Of a stretch of 64,000 bases of DNA, positions 33,095 to 40,880 are shown one piece after another. The notes beneath the pieces were generated by a model. That model was not told where the DNA came from. It searched no databases and was given only the letters and a program-made list of their open reading frames with translations. Position 1 is the stretch's first letter. Each line of letters starts with the position of its first letter. Origin of the DNA: Clostridium sp. AM33-3. GTDB lineage: Bacteria; Bacillota; Clostridia; Lachnospirales; Lachnospiraceae. The stretch is from the NCBI RefSeq assembly GCF_003480315.1, contig NZ_QUIV01000011.1:1-64000 (forward strand). The letters are read 5' to 3'. The position numbers and the translations under genes are program-made.

Positions 33095-33871
33095 GTGAAG
33101 CATTTCATTTGTGGTTCCGGATGGAAGATGGTAAATGGATATCAGGACAGCATCCGCATTGCGAGAGAGCTGCAGGAGAAACTGAAGGACTTTCATGACT
33201 ATCCGGTTGTGATCTTTCCATCCTTTCCAGTGATCCCGGAGATTACAAAGCATCTAAATCCGGACAGTGTGGTAAAGGTGGGGGGCCAGGACATGTTCTG
33301 GGAACTGGACGGTGCCTACACTGGTGAGGTGTCCGGGCAGATGCTCCTGGACATCGGCTGCCGGTATGTGGAGATCAATCATCAGGAACGGCGGCGTTAC
33401 CTGAAGGAAGATAACCAGATGTCAAACCGGAAACTGAAAACTGCTGTGAAGATTGGTTTGCATCCGTTCCTGTGTGTGGGCGAGGAGCTGAAAGAATCGG
33501 ATGAGCAGGTTCAGGCATTCATCCAAAAACAACTGGAGGAGCTTCTGGATGGAGTGTCGAAGGAGGAGGCGAGGAGGATTATTTTTGCTTATGAGCCTAT
33601 GTGGGCCATTGGAAAGAAATCTACTGCAGACCTTTCTCATATTCAGATGGTTCATCATTATATTCGCAGTGTTGTGGCTTCCTTATATGGAAGTGATGTA
33701 GCAGAAGCGGTGTACATTGTATATGGTGGTGGCGTGAATATGGAAACGTATCTTGATATTGCAGCTCTGCCAGATGTCAATGGCCTGTTTACCACCGGTT
33801 GCGGTGTAAACGCGGAGACTTACAGCGAACTGGCCATCACAACCGCGGTAATGTTAAAAAGAATGTCGTAA
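33095..33871 (+). CDS. Triose-phosphate isomerase family protein, possible L-erythrulose 1-phosphate isomerase
   Basis: 258-residue TIM barrel. Catalytic Lys (SGWKMVNG), His (INHQERR) and Glu (AYEPMWAIGK) are kept, and VYGGGVN forms the phosphate loop. However, the canonical active-site Asn of GNWKMN is Gly here, and HSERR is HQERR. This marks it as a divergent paralogue. In erythritol and D-apionate catabolism TPI-family EryH/LerI interconverts tetrulose phosphates and works with an RpiB-family enzyme, and both partners are in this operon. GTG start at 33095 behind AAGGTGGAG, 16 bp after pdxA. Confidence 0.88.
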   Translation: MKHFICGSGWKMVNGYQDSIRIARELQEKLKDFHDYPVVIFPSFPVIPEITKHLNPDSVVKVGGQDMFWELDGAYTGEVSGQMLLDIGCRYVEINHQERRRYLKEDNQMSNRKLKTAVKIGLHPFLCVGEELKESDEQVQAFIQKQLEELLDGVSKEEARRIIFAYEPMWAIGKKSTADLSHIQMVHHYIRSVVASLYGSDVAEAVYIVYGGGVNMETYLDIAALPDVNGLFTTGCGVNAETYSELAITTAVMLKRMS

Positions 33872-33886
33872 GTGAAGGAAAACAGC

Positions 33887-34534
33887 GTGAAATTATATGT
33901 GATAAGACACGGGGAAACCGACTGGAACTGCAGAAGAAAGCTACAGGGAGAATCGGATATTCTATTGAATGAAAATGGACGAAGGCTTGCGGAGATTACC
34001 CGTGAGAATATGGGAACGATCCCGTTTGACCTGGTAATTACGAGTCCTTATCAGCGTGCACGGGAGACCGCGCAGATCATAACGGGAAATGCGGATATTC
34101 CCTGTATCCAGGATGCCAGAATCCGGGAGATTACCTGGGGAGACTGGGACGGCCTGACACCGGAAGAAATTGCAGAAGCTGGAGGAAAAGAACGGTTTGA
34201 ACTATTTTACACCAATCCGTTCTTTTTTCGGGGAGCACCCGGTGGGGAGAATATACGTCAGGTATGCGAGCGAGGAAAAGATTTTTATGAGGAACTGATT
34301 CGGAACGAAGTCTTTCAGGACAAAACCATTCTCGTTGCAACCCACGGTTGTGCACTGCGGGGAATCCTGAACCATCTGTATGAGAATCCCTCTGATTTCT
34401 GGCAGGGTGGCGTGCCAGCCAACTGCGCCGTCACTATTCTGAAAGTGAAGCATGGAAAAAGCTGTTTTCTGGAACGGGATAAAATTTATTATGATGTATC
34501 CCTGATTCAAGATTTCTATACATTAAAAGCATGA
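33887..34534 (+). CDS. Histidine phosphatase family protein (GpmB/CobC-like)
   Basis: 215 residues: VIRHGETDWNCRRKLQGESD supplies the catalytic RHG, TSPYQRARETAQI the second Arg, EITWGDWDGLTPEEI the acidic site and VATHGCALRGIL the C-terminal His. GTG start at 33887 behind AAGGAA, 15 bp after the TPI-like gene. Last gene before a strong terminator, so it is part of the island. It may remove or recycle dead-end phosphorylated intermediates; its substrate is unknown. Confidence 0.9.
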   Translation: MKLYVIRHGETDWNCRRKLQGESDILLNENGRRLAEITRENMGTIPFDLVITSPYQRARETAQIITGNADIPCIQDARIREITWGDWDGLTPEEIAEAGGKERFELFYTNPFFFRGAPGGENIRQVCERGKDFYEELIRNEVFQDKTILVATHGCALRGILNHLYENPSDFWQGGVPANCAVTILKVKHGKSCFLERDKIYYDVSLIQDFYTLKA

Positions 34535-34577
34535 AAAGACGGTGCTGCCCTATTTTGAGCAGCGCCGTCTTTTCTGT
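34534..34577 (+). terminator. Rho-independent terminator of the acid-sugar operon
   Basis: Arms AAAAGACGGTGCTGC and GCAGCGCCGTCTTTT (one G-T pair) overlapping the end of the phosphatase gene, followed by a T-rich tail. Confidence 0.88.
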
Positions 34578-34667
34578 TTTAACATTCAATTTTTCATAGG
34601 AGAATCAAATTGCACCAGCGGGGAAATTACAGTATACTGAAACTGGAAAAAAGAGGAGGAATCCATT

Positions 34668-34976
34668 ATGGTCTATGAATTAACCGTTCAGTCCGTAAAA
34701 CTGAAATCAACCCTGTTTACGCCGCCGTCTCGGCTTATCAATACCTGTGAAGTAACATGTGCCATCGGCATGCTGTACAAAAAAGCAGGCCAGCCCATGC
34801 CGGAGGTGAAAGCGGGCGATAACCTGGGAAAACTCATCGAGAGCATTCCACAACAGGTCTACGACGCAGAAAACGGCAATCTATCCGAAATTGTCCGTAG
34901 CTACACCTGGTTCGACAACGATGAAGTGACGGAAGATGCGGCCATCACGCTTCAGATGGGGTACGAATCAATATAA
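34668..34976 (+). CDS. Conserved-type hypothetical protein
   Basis: 102-residue soluble protein with no signal peptide, membrane segment or motif that I recognise. It starts MVYELTVQSVKLKSTLFTPP and carries two cysteines in NTCEVTCAIGM and an acidic C-terminal half. AAGAGGAGG precedes the ATG at 34668. It stands between a terminator and the proS promoter as a single gene. I assign no function. Confidence 0.65.
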   Translation: MVYELTVQSVKLKSTLFTPPSRLINTCEVTCAIGMLYKKAGQPMPEVKAGDNLGKLIESIPQQVYDAENGNLSEIVRSYTWFDNDEVTEDAAITLQMGYESI

Positions 34977-35109
34977 AAATTTGAGCTACAAAGCTGAATA
35001 AAGGTCCGGAAGTGAATGAGACCGCCTTCCTCTATTTTCACATATCGTTGTTTCACAAAAAACTGATAACAATTTCACATAACATGGAAAAAGGAAAGTT
35101 CAGCTTCCC

Positions 35110-35138
35110 TTGACAAAGTGCGGAAAATGGCTTAAAAT
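35110..35138 (+). promoter_or_regulatory. Sigma-A promoter of proS
   Basis: Consensus TTGACA at 35110-35115, 17-bp spacer, TAAAAT at 35133-35138, shortly upstream of the T-box leader. Confidence 0.8.
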
Positions 35139-35149
35139 CAAGCAAGAGA

Positions 35150-35402
35150 AAACGACAGTGAAGAGGATTAGTAAGCAGACATTACATCACAGAGAGATGG
35201 CTATCTGGTGCAAGGCCGTCATGTCCCTGGAAGCTGAACCGGCCTTGGAGTCCTGCAGTGAACTGCAGCGTAGTTTCCGGCGTTAACGGAGCATAGAGTG
35301 AGCGATTCTGCATCCATTGCAGCGCTAATCAGGGTGGTACCGCCGAATTTATCTGGTCATTCGGTCCCTTGTCAGAAATGGCAGAGGACCGGATGATTTT
35401 TT
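35150..35402 (+). promoter_or_regulatory. T-box leader of prolyl-tRNA synthetase
   Basis: The T-box sequence AGGGTGGTACCGC is at 35331-35343. It is followed by a terminator with arms TCATTCGGTCC/GGACCGGATGA and a T run (35357-35402). Upstream, stem I can be traced (GAGAGATGG region, AAGGCCG/CGGCCTT helix). A CCT triplet at about 35252 is a possible proline specifier, though I am not sure of the loop register. Uncharged tRNA-Pro would stabilise the antiterminator and raise proS expression. Confidence 0.92.
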
Positions 35403-35433
35403 ATTTCATAGGAAATTACGTCCTATGAAATAA
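35401..35433. repeat. Dispersed hairpin repeat (copy 1)
   Basis: Perfect 13-bp inverted repeat TTATTTCATAGGA/TCCTATGAAATAA around AATTACG, followed by a CGCGAGGAAGCGC segment. The core AGGAAATTRCGTCCT and following GCGAGGA recur before adk at 57186-57204. Confidence 0.65.
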
Positions 35434-35486
35434 AATGCGTCGCGAGGAAGCGCACTTTTTTTCATTAAAAATAAAGGAGAGTTATC

Positions 35487-36920
35487 ATGGCAAAGGATAA
35501 GAAATTAGTAGAAGCCATCACATCCATGGACGAGGATTTCGCCCAGTGGTATACGGATGTGGTAAAAAAAGCAGAGCTGTGTGACTACGCAAGCGTAAAG
35601 GGCTGCATGGTCATCAAACCGGCTGGTTATGCAATCTGGGAGAATATCCAGCATGAGCTGGACCGCCGCTTTAAGGAAACCGGAGTTCAGAATGTATATA
35701 TGCCGCTCTTCATTCCGGAGAGCCTTCTGGAGAAAGAAAAAGATCATGTGGAAGGCTTTGCGCCGGAGGTTGCATGGGTAACCCACGGCGGCCTGGAGCC
35801 GCTTCAGGAGCGTCTGTGCGTGCGCCCGACCTCAGAGACTCTGTTCTGTGATTTCTATGCAAAGGATATCCACTCTTACCGTGACCTGCCGAAGGTATAC
35901 AACCAGTGGTGTTCTGTAGTCAGATGGGAAAAAACCACCCGTCCGTTCCTGCGCTCCAGAGAGTTCTTATGGCAGGAGGGGCACACCGCTCACGCAACCG
36001 CAGAGGAAGCAGAGGCAAGAACCATCCAGATGCTGAATCTCTATGCAGATTTCTGTGAGCAGGTGCTGGCTATTCCGGTAATCCGCGGTCAGAAGACTGA
36101 TAAAGAGAAATTCGCAGGCGCAGAGGCTACCTACACCATCGAGTCCCTGATGCATGACGGAAAAGCACTGCAGTCCGGAACCAGCCATAACTTTGGTGAC
36201 GGCTTTGCAAAGGCATTCGGCATCCAGTATGCAGCAAAGGACAACACTCTGCAGTATGTTCATCAGACTTCCTGGGGCATGACGACCCGTATGATCGGTG
36301 CGATCATCATGGTACACGGTGATAACAATGGTCTGGTGCTGCCGCCGAGAATCGCTCCGACCCAGGTTGTGATCGTGCCGATCCAGCAGCAGAAAGAGGG
36401 CGTTCTGGACAAGGCATTTGCACTGAAAGACGTTCTTTCCAACTTCCGCGTAAAAGTAGATGATTCTGACAAGAGCCCGGGCTGGAAGTTCAGTGAGTCT
36501 GAAATGCGCGGAATTCCGGTACGTGTGGAGATCGGACCGAGAGATATCGAGAATAACGAGGCAGTTCTGGTCCGCCGCGATACTCATGAAAAGATCACGG
36601 TTTCCTTAGACGAGATCGAAGCCAAGGTAAGCGAGCTCTTAGACACTATCCAGAGTGATATGTTGGAGCGCGCAAGAGCACACCGCGATTCTCACACCTA
36701 CGTTGCAACCACCTACGATGAGTTTGTAAAAACCATCAACGAGAAGCCGGGCTTTGTAAAAGCTATGTGGTGCGGCGATCAGGCCTGCGAGGACAAAATC
36801 AAAGAAGATACAGCTGCGACCTCTCGCTGCATGCCGTTTGCACAGGAGAATCTCTCCGATAAGTGCGTATGCTGCGGCAAGCCGGCCAAGAAGATGGTTT
36901 ACTGGGGCAGAGCATACTAA
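35487..36920 (+). CDS. proS: Prolyl-tRNA synthetase, archaeal/eukaryotic-type (ProS type 3)
   Basis: Charges tRNA-Pro. 477 residues, the short form without the bacterial editing insertion. Class II motifs are visible: motif 2 ([29 protein letters not shown]) and motif 3 near [27 protein letters not shown], then an anticodon-binding domain and a C-terminal extension with Cys residues ([18 protein letters not shown]), characteristic of this ProRS type. Controlled by the T-box leader upstream. Start behind AAAGGAG. Confidence 0.97.
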   Translation: MAKDKKLVEAITSMDEDFAQWYTDVVKKAELCDYASVKGCMVIKPAGYAIWENIQHELDRRFKETGVQNVYMPLFIPESLLEKEKDHVEGFAPEVAWVTHGGLEPLQERLCVRPTSETLFCDFYAKDIHSYRDLPKVYNQWCSVVRWEKTTRPFLRSREFLWQEGHTAHATAEEAEARTIQMLNLYADFCEQVLAIPVIRGQKTDKEKFAGAEATYTIESLMHDGKALQSGTSHNFGDGFAKAFGIQYAAKDNTLQYVHQTSWGMTTRMIGAIIMVHGDNNGLVLPPRIAPTQVVIVPIQQQKEGVLDKAFALKDVLSNFRVKVDDSDKSPGWKFSESEMRGIPVRVEIGPRDIENNEAVLVRRDTHEKITVSLDEIEAKVSELLDTIQSDMLERARAHRDSHTYVATTYDEFVKTINEKPGFVKAMWCGDQACEDKIKEDTAATSRCMPFAQENLSDKCVCCGKPAKKMVYWGRAY

Positions 36921-36939
36921 AATTTTATATGAAATCGGT

Positions 36940-36990
36940 AAAAAGGTCCGGGAAAGCGCCTGTTCGGCGGTCTTTCCCGGACCTTTTTCG
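36940..36990. terminator. Bidirectional terminator between proS and a LysR gene
   Basis: Perfect arms AAAAAGGTCCGGGAAAG and CTTTCCCGGACCTTTTT around a GC-rich loop; serves both convergent genes. Confidence 0.9.
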
Positions 36991-37005
36991 TTTTTGCTGA
37001 TGTTG

Positions 37006-37938
37006 TCAGGCCCAGAAGGCGCGGACCAGTTCAATAAAGTATTTAGCGGCTTCGCTTAAGTATCCGTTTTTGCGGTAGTTGGCTACAATGTCCCAGGACG
37101 GATGGGATGCAAATGAGAAACAGCTGATTCCCTTTGGCAGCCTGCGTACATAGTGTTCAGGAACTACGCCGCAGCAGAGGTTTGCCTCGATCATGGAGAG
37201 TACAGTATTGTTGCTGGCAGTTTCAAAAAGAACATTTGGGGTAAAACCGGATTTTCGGAAAATCTCATCGGTGATGGCCCGGATAGTGGACTCCTTGTAC
37301 ATCAGGACGAAGGGCTCATACTGGAAGCGGGCGAGGCTGACGGTGGGGTAAGGCCCGGTCAGCTGACCCTGCTGATCAGCTGCTGCCTGTGCAGCCGTCA
37401 GTTCCTCCACAGCGGGATGAATGCTGGGCACCAGAAGAAAAATCTCCTCTTCGCCAAGCTTTATGTATTCGCTGTCGTTGCGTTGCCGCTCCGAGAGTGT
37501 CTGAAATCCGATGTCCAGGTTGCCCTGGGTGATCATCTGCTGCTGGCGGTGTACGCTAAGCTCATGAGGCTCAACGACAACATTCGGATAAGCCTGGTGA
37601 AATGCGGGGTAAACGTGGGTAAACATCTCACTGCCGCGGCCCGGCGTGAAGCCAATGGAAAGACGGCCCTTCTTGGCATCTGTCATGTCGTTTATGAGGT
37701 TGTAGGTGCGCTGCTTGATCCGCAGGATTTCCCTGGCATTGTCCAGATAAACCTGTCCGATCTCGGTGGGGCGCATATCTACCTTGCTGCGGTGAAAAAG
37801 CGGTGCCCCAAGCTCCTTCTCCAGCCGCAGAAGCTGCTGGTTTAAGGCGGACTGGGTTACGAACAGCTTTTCCGCCGCGCGGGTGATGCTGTGTTCATCA
37901 TCAATTTTTACAATGTATTCAATCTGTTTTAAATCCAT
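37006..37938 (-). CDS. LysR family transcriptional regulator
   Basis: 310-residue LysR protein: YIVKIDDEHSITRAAEKLFVTQSALNQQLLRLEKELGAPLFHR forms the winged helix, followed by the periplasmic-binding-like effector domain (IGFTPGRGSEMFTHVYPAFHQAYPNVVVE). Start at 37938 behind GGAGG. Its promoter region contains the 27-bp mini-element. No divergent target gene is present, so its regulon cannot be guessed. Confidence 0.92.
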   Translation of the reverse strand: MDLKQIEYIVKIDDEHSITRAAEKLFVTQSALNQQLLRLEKELGAPLFHRSKVDMRPTEIGQVYLDNAREILRIKQRTYNLINDMTDAKKGRLSIGFTPGRGSEMFTHVYPAFHQAYPNVVVEPHELSVHRQQQMITQGNLDIGFQTLSERQRNDSEYIKLGEEEIFLLVPSIHPAVEELTAAQAAADQQGQLTGPYPTVSLARFQYEPFVLMYKESTIRAITDEIFRKSGFTPNVLFETASNNTVLSMIEANLCCGVVPEHYVRRLPKGISCFSFASHPSWDIVANYRKNGYLSEAAKYFIELVRAFWA

Positions 37939-37965
37939 AAAAGTGCCTCCGGCATGGAATTATTC

Positions 37966-37992
37966 GTAACTGTTCAGTACCTTCACAGTCAC
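37966..37992. mobile_element. 27-bp mini-element with 8-bp direct repeats
   Basis: Same sequence as the first 27 bp of the MITE at 1686: GTAACTGTTCAGTACC followed by TTCACAGTCAC, with near-inverted ends GTAACTGT/ACAGTCAC. It is flanked by perfect 8-bp direct repeats AATTATTC at 37958-37965 and 37993-38000. The right repeat contains the stop codon of the neighbouring minus-strand gene. Confidence 0.75.
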
Positions 37993-37994
37993 AA

Positions 37995-39074
37995 TTATTC
38001 TTTAAAAAGCTCCTTCCAGGCATTGGCAAAACGCCGGGATACAGCAGTTGGATTACGTCGCAGGATGGACGGGCGAAGTATTGATTTTTTGTTGTTTAAG
38101 AGTCGGGTTGTGTCTGTCATCTTCTCATTCAGTGCGCTGATACGTGCCGCCAGAGTCTCTCTGCGTGCAGCTGCAGCCTCGGCCAGCTCCTCTCTGCGTG
38201 CGGCAACAGTCTCCCTGCGTGCAGCGGCAGCCTCGGCCAGCTCTTCCCTGCGTGTGGCAACAGCTTCCTTATGGGCTTCGACAGCCTCAGACAGCTCTTC
38301 CCTTCGTACGGCAACAGCTTCCTTATGAGCTTCGACAGCCTCGGCCAGTTCTTCCCTGCGTGCAGCAACAGCTTCTTCCAGAGCCTCCCTGCGTGCGGAT
38401 ACCATCTCTTTGTGTGCTTCTACATTTTCGGCCACGGCCGCGCGCAGCTCCTCCTTCGCGTTTTCGATATTTTGTTCGGTCTCGGCCTTCAGGAGAGCAA
38501 GCTGTACCTGCATTTCTTCCAGGTCAGCACGCAGCTTAGAAACAGATTCCAGAGTCTTTGCCAGGCTGAGAGCCTCTCTGGTGGACTGGATGGTATCCAT
38601 GACAAAGCATCCGCTCACGATCCCAAGCAGGCACCATTCCAGTGACGGCGGAAGATTCAGAACAAAACGTTCAATGGGCCTGTGGATGATCTCGGTCATA
38701 AAGATGGTTAAGAAGCCCCAGGCAATGGAAGAGGTCAGGCAGATGTAACCATGAAGATTGAACTTCTGACTGCTGTAATCCCAGTAACGGACCTTGAACA
38801 GACGCTCCATAATATAGCCGGTTACATATTCCAGCAGGGTGGCTGCCACCACACCGGAGCAGTAGACCAGAAGGAGATTGTCCTTGACCGGAAGGGATAC
38901 CCACAGCATCATGACGGCTCCGGTGCCATACAGAGGCAGCATGGGAAGCCTCAGAAAGCCGCGGTTGACAAAATGGTGCTGCTTTAAGGAAACATAGGTG
39001 GATTCAAAAATCCAGCCGAAGAAGCAATATATATAGAAGAAAGTAAGCCAGTGATACCAGGCATATGTGTACAT
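37995..39074 (-). CDS. CmpB/YpaA-like membrane protein with repetitive coiled-coil tail
   Basis: 359 residues. The N-terminal half (about 1-165) is a putative ABC-transporter-type membrane domain of the CmpB/DUF1113 kind (FFYIYCFFGWIFESTYVSLKQHHFVNRGFLRLPMLPLYGTGAV, LEYVTGYIMERLFKVRYWDYS). The second half is a long charged helix containing four consecutive 18-residue repeats of the form ARREELAEAVEAHKEAV, encoded by 54-bp DNA repeats. No ATPase partner is nearby. The stop codon lies in the right direct repeat of the mini-element. Function unknown. Confidence 0.8.
   Translation of the reverse strand: MYTYAWYHWLTFFYIYCFFGWIFESTYVSLKQHHFVNRGFLRLPMLPLYGTGAVMMLWVSLPVKDNLLLVYCSGVVAATLLEYVTGYIMERLFKVRYWDYSSQKFNLHGYICLTSSIAWGFLTIFMTEIIHRPIERFVLNLPPSLEWCLLGIVSGCFVMDTIQSTREALSLAKTLESVSKLRADLEEMQVQLALLKAETEQNIENAKEELRAAVAENVEAHKEMVSARREALEEAVAARREELAEAVEAHKEAVAVRREELSEAVEAHKEAVATRREELAEAAAARRETVAARREELAEAAAARRETLAARISALNEKMTDTTRLLNNKKSILRPSILRRNPTAVSRRFANAWKELFKE
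38155..38372 (-). repeat. 54-bp tandem repeat inside the CmpB-like gene
   Basis: About four units of 54 bp, each encoding an 18-residue Arg/Glu/Ala-rich helical repeat; units differ at several positions. Confidence 0.75.
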
Positions 39075-39276
39075 GATCGAAATCCTCTTTTGCGAATCAA
39101 CAACTTATCTTAGTTTAGCATATCCGGAAAAAACCTTCAATATGCCTTCAGAGGCTTTTGTTTGCAAAAGAAAGCATGGACAAAGGATATTGGTCTGTGC
39201 TACAATCAACAAAAATATAGTTACATGTGCAGCTGCACAAAAATGTATTCTGAAATGGGAGAAAGGAAAGAGAGCT

Positions 39277-40764
39277 ATGAATTTAACATATCAGAGCACA
39301 AGAGGCGGAGAGAGCGGACTGACTGCATCTCAGGCAATCTTAAAAGGATTGGCTGATGACGGCGGCCTGTTTATGCCGACTTCAATCCCGAAACTGGATG
39401 TAACGATGGAAGAGCTGGCAGGCATGAGTTACCAGGAAACTGCTTACCGTGTTATGAAACAGTTCTTAACAGATTTCACCGAGGAAGAACTGCGCTATTG
39501 CATCGATCACGCTTACGACAGCAAGTTTGACACGGAGGAGATTGCTCCGCTTGTCAAGGCAGACGGTGCCTACTATCTGGAACTCTTCCACGGAAGCACC
39601 ATTGCGTTCAAAGATATGGCACTGTCCATTCTTCCGTATCTGATGACTACCTCTGCAAAGAAGAATCATGTAGAGAATGAAATTGTCATTCTGACTGCAA
39701 CCTCCGGAGATACCGGAAAGGCAGCTATGGCAGGTTTCGCGGATGTACCGGGAACCCGCATCATTGTCTTCTATCCGAAGGGCGGCGTCAGCAAGGTTCA
39801 GGAGCTGCAGATGGTGACCCAGAAAGGAGCCAATACCGCCGTTGTTTCCATTCACGGCAACTTCGATGATGCGCAGACCGGCGTAAAGAAGATCTTTGGT
39901 GACAAAGAGTTTGCTGCAAAGTTGGCTGCAAAGGGCTTCCAGCTTTCCTCTGCGAACTCCATCAACATCGGCCGTCTGGTTCCGCAGGTGGTTTACTATG
40001 TATACGCTTACGCCAAGCTGGTGCAGAACGGAGAAATCCAGAACGGTGATCTCATCAATGTGACTGTTCCGACCGGAAACTTCGGCAATATCCTGGCTGC
40101 ATACCTGGCAAAACAGATGGGCGTGCCGATCAAAACCCTCATCTGTGCATCTAACGACAATAAAGTCCTGTATGACTTTTTCAAGACCGGTACTTACGAT
40201 CGCAAGAGAGAGTTTATCCTGACCAATTCCCCGTCCATGGATATCCTCATCTCCAGCAACTTAGAGCGCCTGATCTACTTAAGCACCGGCTGTGATGCAG
40301 CAGCCAACAGGCAGCTGATGGAAGATTTAAGCACCAAGGGCGCTTATACGGTTACGGATTCCATGAAAGCCTTCATGAAGGATTTTGTGGGCGGTTATGC
40401 AACCGAGGCAGAGAATGCCGCAGGTATCAGACACCTGGCTGATGAGACCGGATATATCATTGATACACATACCGGTGTGGCTTCCTGCGTATATAAAAAA
40501 TATGTGGCAGAGACCGGAGACAAGACCCCAACGGTTATTGCGTCTACCGCAAGTCCGTACAAGTTCTCCCACAGCGTTATGGCGGCAGTGACCGGCAAGG
40601 AGGCAAAGACGGATGAGTTTGCTTCCATCGATGCTTTGTGCAAGGCATCCGGCGTAGCCATCCCGCGCGCAGTGGAGGAAATCCGCAACGCAGAGATCCG
40701 TCACAACAGAGAGTGCGACGCAGCCGACATGGAAAAGACTGTGGCAGAGATTCTGGGCTTATAA
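39277..40764 (+). CDS. thrC: Threonine synthase
   Basis: PLP enzyme converting O-phosphohomoserine to threonine, 495 residues. YQSTRGG begins the protein, and the PLP lysine lies in LFHGSTIAFKDMALSILPYLM (about residue 110). The PLP-phosphate loop TSGDTGKAAMAGFAD and SANSINIGRLVPQ are typical of the fungal/bacterial long form. I start at 39277 behind AGAAAGGAAAG; the frame is open back to 39067, but the extra 70 residues look non-coding. Confidence 0.96.
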   Translation: MNLTYQSTRGGESGLTASQAILKGLADDGGLFMPTSIPKLDVTMEELAGMSYQETAYRVMKQFLTDFTEEELRYCIDHAYDSKFDTEEIAPLVKADGAYYLELFHGSTIAFKDMALSILPYLMTTSAKKNHVENEIVILTATSGDTGKAAMAGFADVPGTRIIVFYPKGGVSKVQELQMVTQKGANTAVVSIHGNFDDAQTGVKKIFGDKEFAAKLAAKGFQLSSANSINIGRLVPQVVYYVYAYAKLVQNGEIQNGDLINVTVPTGNFGNILAAYLAKQMGVPIKTLICASNDNKVLYDFFKTGTYDRKREFILTNSPSMDILISSNLERLIYLSTGCDAAANRQLMEDLSTKGAYTVTDSMKAFMKDFVGGYATEAENAAGIRHLADETGYIIDTHTGVASCVYKKYVAETGDKTPTVIASTASPYKFSHSVMAAVTGKEAKTDEFASIDALCKASGVAIPRAVEEIRNAEIRHNRECDAADMEKTVAEILGL

Positions 40765-40776
40765 TTCGTTATCTGC

Positions 40777-40805
40777 TTCACAAAAAACTGTTTTTGTAAT
40801 ATAAT
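40777..40805 (+). promoter_or_regulatory. Sigma-A type promoter of fba
   Basis: TTCACA at 40777-40782, 17-bp spacer, TATAAT at 40800-40805. Confidence 0.7.
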
Positions 40806-40880
40806 AAAGACAGTTATGCCCCCCGGCCTGAATTTGGGACAGGCTGCGCGGAAAACTATAGAAAAACGGAGGTTTTGAAC

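Larger units (their letters stand above)
34977..35486 (+). other. Gene-free stretch containing the proS leader
   Basis: 510 bases without a gene. It holds an A+T-rich start (34977-35100), the proS promoter (35110-35138), the T-box leader with terminator (about 35150-35402), and a 33-bp hairpin repeat (35401-35433) before the proS ribosome-binding site. Confidence 0.8.

Noticed and set aside
33095..33871. Housekeeping triose-phosphate isomerase
   Set aside because: Position inside the acid-sugar operon, the missing active-site Asn and the lack of gap/pgk neighbours favour a specialised paralogue.
38155..38372. CRISPR-like direct repeats
   Set aside because: Repeats are contiguous without unique spacers and encode an in-frame helical repeat.
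39067..39276. 70-residue N-terminal extension of threonine synthase
   Set aside because: Open by chance; Cys/Lys-rich sequence unlike ThrC, while the true start has a good ribosome-binding site.
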